From: Desulfobacteraceae bacterium UBA5623
GTDB lineage: Bacteria > Desulfobacterota > DSM-4660 > Desulfatiglandales > Desulfatiglandaceae
Direction of reading: 5' to 3'
Assembly: GCA_002424495.1 (NCBI GenBank)
Contig: DIKH01000399.1
Span: forward strand, 824 to 7,286
Length of the DNA stretch: 6,463 nucleotides
The notes beneath the pieces are model-generated. The model did not search any database and was not told where the DNA came from. It worked only from the letters and a program-made list of their open reading frames with translations. Positions 5,613 through 6,463 of this stretch are shown here, in pieces. Both the position numbers and the translations under genes were made by a program. How positions within the stretch are numbered: the first letter of the stretch is position 1; each line of letters starts with the position of its first letter.

Positions 5613-6224
5613 ATGCATATTTCCGAAGGTGTGCTCTCTGTCCCGGTGCTTATAGCAGGCGCTGCCCTGGCCGCTGCCGGCACTGCGGTGGGATTCAGAA
5701 AACTCGACTATGAAAGGATCCCCCAGGTTGCTGTGCTTTCGGCGGCATTTTTCATCGCCTCCCTGGTCCATGTGCCCATAGGCCCCTCAAGCGTTCATCT
5801 GATCTTAAACGGTCTTATGGGCCTGCTGTTGGGATGGGTGGCCTTTCCCGCCATACTGGTCGGGCTGGCCCTCCAGGCAATACTATTTCAATACGGGGGG
5901 CTCACCGCACTGGGCATCAACGTGGTGGTGATGTCTTCGCCTGCTGTTGTCTGTTTTTACATTTTCAGGCCGGGGATCAGGAGCAGAAGGACCGGTCTGA
6001 GTATGATCTGCGCCTTTCTCTGCGGATGCTCAAGCGTACTGATGAGCAGTCTTATGGTGGCTCTCGCCCTTATCTTTACAGGAGAGTCATTCTTGACCGC
6101 CTCAAAGGTGATTGTCCTGGCGAATATTCCGGTGATGATCATAGAAGGGATCATTGTTGCGGCATGTGTTAATTTCCTGAAAAAGGTCAAACCGGAAATA
6201 CTGGAGGTCATATATGATAAATAA
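5613..6224 (+). CDS. cbiM: CbiM-type substrate-specific membrane component of a nickel/cobalt ECF transporter
   Basis: A 203-residue inner-membrane protein, the metal-binding S component of an energy-coupling-factor transporter for Co2+ or Ni2+. It begins with the diagnostic MHISEG. In CbiM/NikM proteins the Met1 amino group and His2 form most of a square-planar metal site, completed by an internal histidine. His62 in HVPIGPSSVHL (53-63) is the likely counterpart; His53 is nearby. About six hydrophobic segments are visible (roughly 10-27, 38-56, 62-90, 95-116, 128-156 and 162-190). The length is that of CbiM without a fused NikN extension. GAGGT at 5603-5607, five bases before the ATG, is the ribosome binding site. 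A perfect hairpin separates it from the porin gene, and the NikL-like gene overlaps its 3' end by 11 bp. Metal choice cannot be decided from sequence; the DUF4198/NikL partners favour nickel. Confidence 0.92.
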   Translation: MHISEGVLSVPVLIAGAALAAAGTAVGFRKLDYERIPQVAVLSAAFFIASLVHVPIGPSSVHLILNGLMGLLLGWVAFPAILVGLALQAILFQYGGLTALGINVVVMSSPAVVCFYIFRPGIRSRRTGLSMICAFLCGCSSVLMSSLMVALALIFTGESFLTASKVIVLANIPVMIIEGIIVAACVNFLKKVKPEILEVIYDK

Positions 6225-6463
6225 ATGCATTGGAAGGGGCGCATCCCTGCCCGGTCGTTTTTTAGTGTGCCTTATCATGGCAATCTGCATAACACTGTTG
6301 TGGAGATCCGCGGCCCTGGCCCACAAGGTCTATATCTACGCCTGGTATGACGGAGATATGGTGAATACGGAGAGTTATTTCGGATCAAAGAAAAAGGTCA
6401 AAGACGGATTGATCCTGGTCTATGACCCTTCAGGTAACAAACTCCTTGAAGGCCGCACCAATG
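6214..6463 (+). CDS. NikL-like periplasmic component of the ECF metal transporter, cut by the right edge
   Basis: The first 83 residues are present. A long signal peptide or anchor (1 to about 36) has basic residues at the N-terminus, a hydrophobic core and an A-L-A site before His37, so the mature form would begin HKVYIYAWYDGDMVNTESYF. This opening followed by GSKKKVKDGLILVYDPSGNKLLEG is typical of the carboxypeptidase-regulatory-like NikL proteins that accompany CbiM/NikM. They are extracytoplasmic auxiliary subunits needed for uptake, in the role CbiN plays elsewhere. The ATG overlaps the cbiM stop by 11 bp, with GGAGG at 6203-6207 as ribosome binding site, so translation is probably coupled. 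CbiQ- and CbiO-like genes are expected next, outside the window. Confidence 0.85.
   Translation, partial: MINKCIGRGASLPGRFLVCLIMAICITLLWRSAALAHKVYIYAWYDGDMVNTESYFGSKKKVKDGLILVYDPSGNKLLEGRTN

Noticed and set aside
5834..6172. Alternative + strand frame within cbiM
   Set aside because: It overlaps a clear CbiM protein in another frame and its translation is a low-complexity Arg/Gly-rich shadow.

Overview
The window most likely comes from an anaerobic, Gram-negative bacterium of the Desulfobacterota (former Deltaproteobacteria). This rests on protein resemblance: the CbiM/NikL metal transporter type, a DUF4198 periplasmic protein, an LbtU-like outer-membrane porin, a DsrE-family protein and a TIGR02757 protein. 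All credible genes lie on the + strand. No rRNA, tRNA, CRISPR array or transposase gene was seen.

Left half (1-3213): a gene cut by the left edge and ending in a Cys-Gly-Gly-Gly-Cys-Gly tail is followed at 26 bp by an in-frame fusion of an iron-sulfur flavoprotein-type FMN domain to a low-molecular-weight-phosphatase-type arsenate reductase. One base after its stop begins a 126-bp near-palindrome (1334-1459) that looks like a MITE or other non-autonomous palindromic repeat. Then come three closely spaced genes: a DsrE-family protein, a hotdog acyl-CoA thioesterase and a TIGR02757/DUF2400 protein. The last is best started at a GTG at 2452, and its C-terminal half resembles HhH-GPD DNA glycosylases.

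Right half (3214-6463): a 255-bp intergenic region carries a candidate promoter, a series of competing hairpins and a strong terminator-like hairpin with a T tract just before the next gene. This is the layout of an attenuator or riboswitch. It precedes a nickel/cobalt uptake operon: DUF4198 periplasmic protein (NikK-like), outer-membrane porin, CbiM membrane component and the start of a NikL-like protein. The remaining ECF parts (CbiQ/CbiO-like permease and ATPase) are expected beyond the right edge.

Together the right-hand genes could form a path for Ni2+ or Co2+ across the whole envelope: porin in the outer membrane, metal-binding proteins in the periplasm, and an energy-coupling-factor transporter in the inner membrane. 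The strongest candidates for something undescribed are the structured leader, the FMN-reductase/arsenate-reductase fusion, the porin inside an ECF metal operon, and the shared N-terminal histidine of the three inner-membrane or periplasmic proteins.
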